Of a stretch of 5,795 nt of DNA, positions 5,512 through 5,795 are shown piece by piece. Each line of letters opens with the position of its first letter. The stretch's first letter is position 1. The translations under genes were made by a program, and so were the position numbers. The notes under the pieces were generated by a model. It was not told the origin of the DNA. It did no database searches and saw nothing but the letters and a program-made list of their open reading frames with translations. The stretch comes from JAWWPG01 sp033850885 (lineage in GTDB: Bacteria; Actinomycetota; Actinomycetes; Propionibacteriales; Nocardioidaceae). The stretch lies in NCBI GenBank assembly GCA_033850885.1, contig JAWWPG010000032.1, forward strand, positions 1 to 5,795, written 5' to 3'.

Positions 5512-5709
5512 TCATCGCTGCGTTGCCCAGAGTAGCGGGTCGAGACTCCGGTCGGTGCACCAGCCGAGGTAGCCACGAAGGTCAGACTCGGCGTGCACGC
5601 GCGACTGGCCTTTGAACCGGGCCAGATACGCAGCCACCGCCAGACGCAGCGACGGCTCAACAGGAACGATCACGCCGGAGACGGCCGGCACCCGTTCAAG
5701 ACTCTCCAT
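5512..5709 (-). pseudogene. N-terminal fragment of a tyrosine recombinase/integrase
   Basis: A 65-residue ORF. Residues 20-60 (LRLAVAAYLARFKGQSRVHA, then ESDLRGYLGWCTDRSLDPL) match the pattern of the SAM-like core-binding domain of phage integrases: a helix with AYLxxFKG, an SDLRxYLxWC helix, and the usual 'RGLDPL'-type turn. The usual family length is about 300 or more residues. The whole catalytic domain with its Arg-His-Arg-Tyr residues is absent, and I could not find its continuation in any frame downstream (5405-5511). It is therefore a deletion remnant rather than a simple frameshift. It starts with ATG at 5709, and the in-frame codons just upstream contain no other start before a stop. 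Together with the neighbouring broken phage-type gene, it marks former mobile DNA. It could instead be a short independent DNA-binding protein, which is less likely. Confidence 0.6.
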
Positions 5710-5795
5710 ACCCCAGTAACCGAAACGGGCGTCACGCCGTCAAGCCGCACGGGATACAGGTCCATAGCGTCGCGCGTAGCCGAACCGCGAGCGCC

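Noticed and set aside
5295..5660. Minus-strand ORF of 121 codons overlapping the integrase fragment and kinase start
   Set aside because: It is out of frame with both recognised domains and Arg/Ser-rich, so it is a shadow.

Overview
The window looks like chromosome of a high-GC actinobacterium. Third codon positions are overwhelmingly G or C, the main regulatory unit is a NarL-type sensor kinase/response regulator pair of the actinobacterial kind, and one gene start looks leaderless. The genus cannot be fixed from this sequence.

Layout, left to right. Bases 1-120 hold the last 39 codons of an unidentified + strand gene. It faces a minus-strand hypothetical gene (246-584), which appears to be frameshifted because a coding-like stretch continues in another frame down to about 143. 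Bases 585-851 are mostly non-coding, with a compact hairpin and one doubtful small ORF. Bases 852-4282 form a minus-strand three-gene unit, read right to left: a 221-residue six-helix membrane protein with a strong ribosome binding site, a 671-residue histidine kinase (about ten membrane helices, GAF-like region, HisKA_3 and HATPase domains), and a 233-residue response regulator whose start overlaps the kinase stop. The likely circuit is membrane sensing by the kinase (perhaps aided by the 221-residue protein), phosphotransfer from His489 to Asp68, and DNA binding by the C-terminal LuxR-type helix-turn-helix. The region upstream of the unit (4283-4456) carries three copies of an 8-bp direct repeat and a dyad, which are plausible control sites.

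Bases 4457-5709 look like a small graveyard of accessory DNA. A phage-type helix-turn-helix gene on the + strand is broken by a one-base insertion. A P-loop kinase gene on the minus strand reads on, without a stop, through the antisense of that broken gene. A tyrosine-recombinase fragment of 65 residues retains only the N-terminal part. I see no tRNA, rRNA, CRISPR array or complete insertion sequence.

I found no convincing new multi-gene system. The best leads are the membrane protein tied to the two-component pair, and the decayed region with its readthrough kinase ORF.
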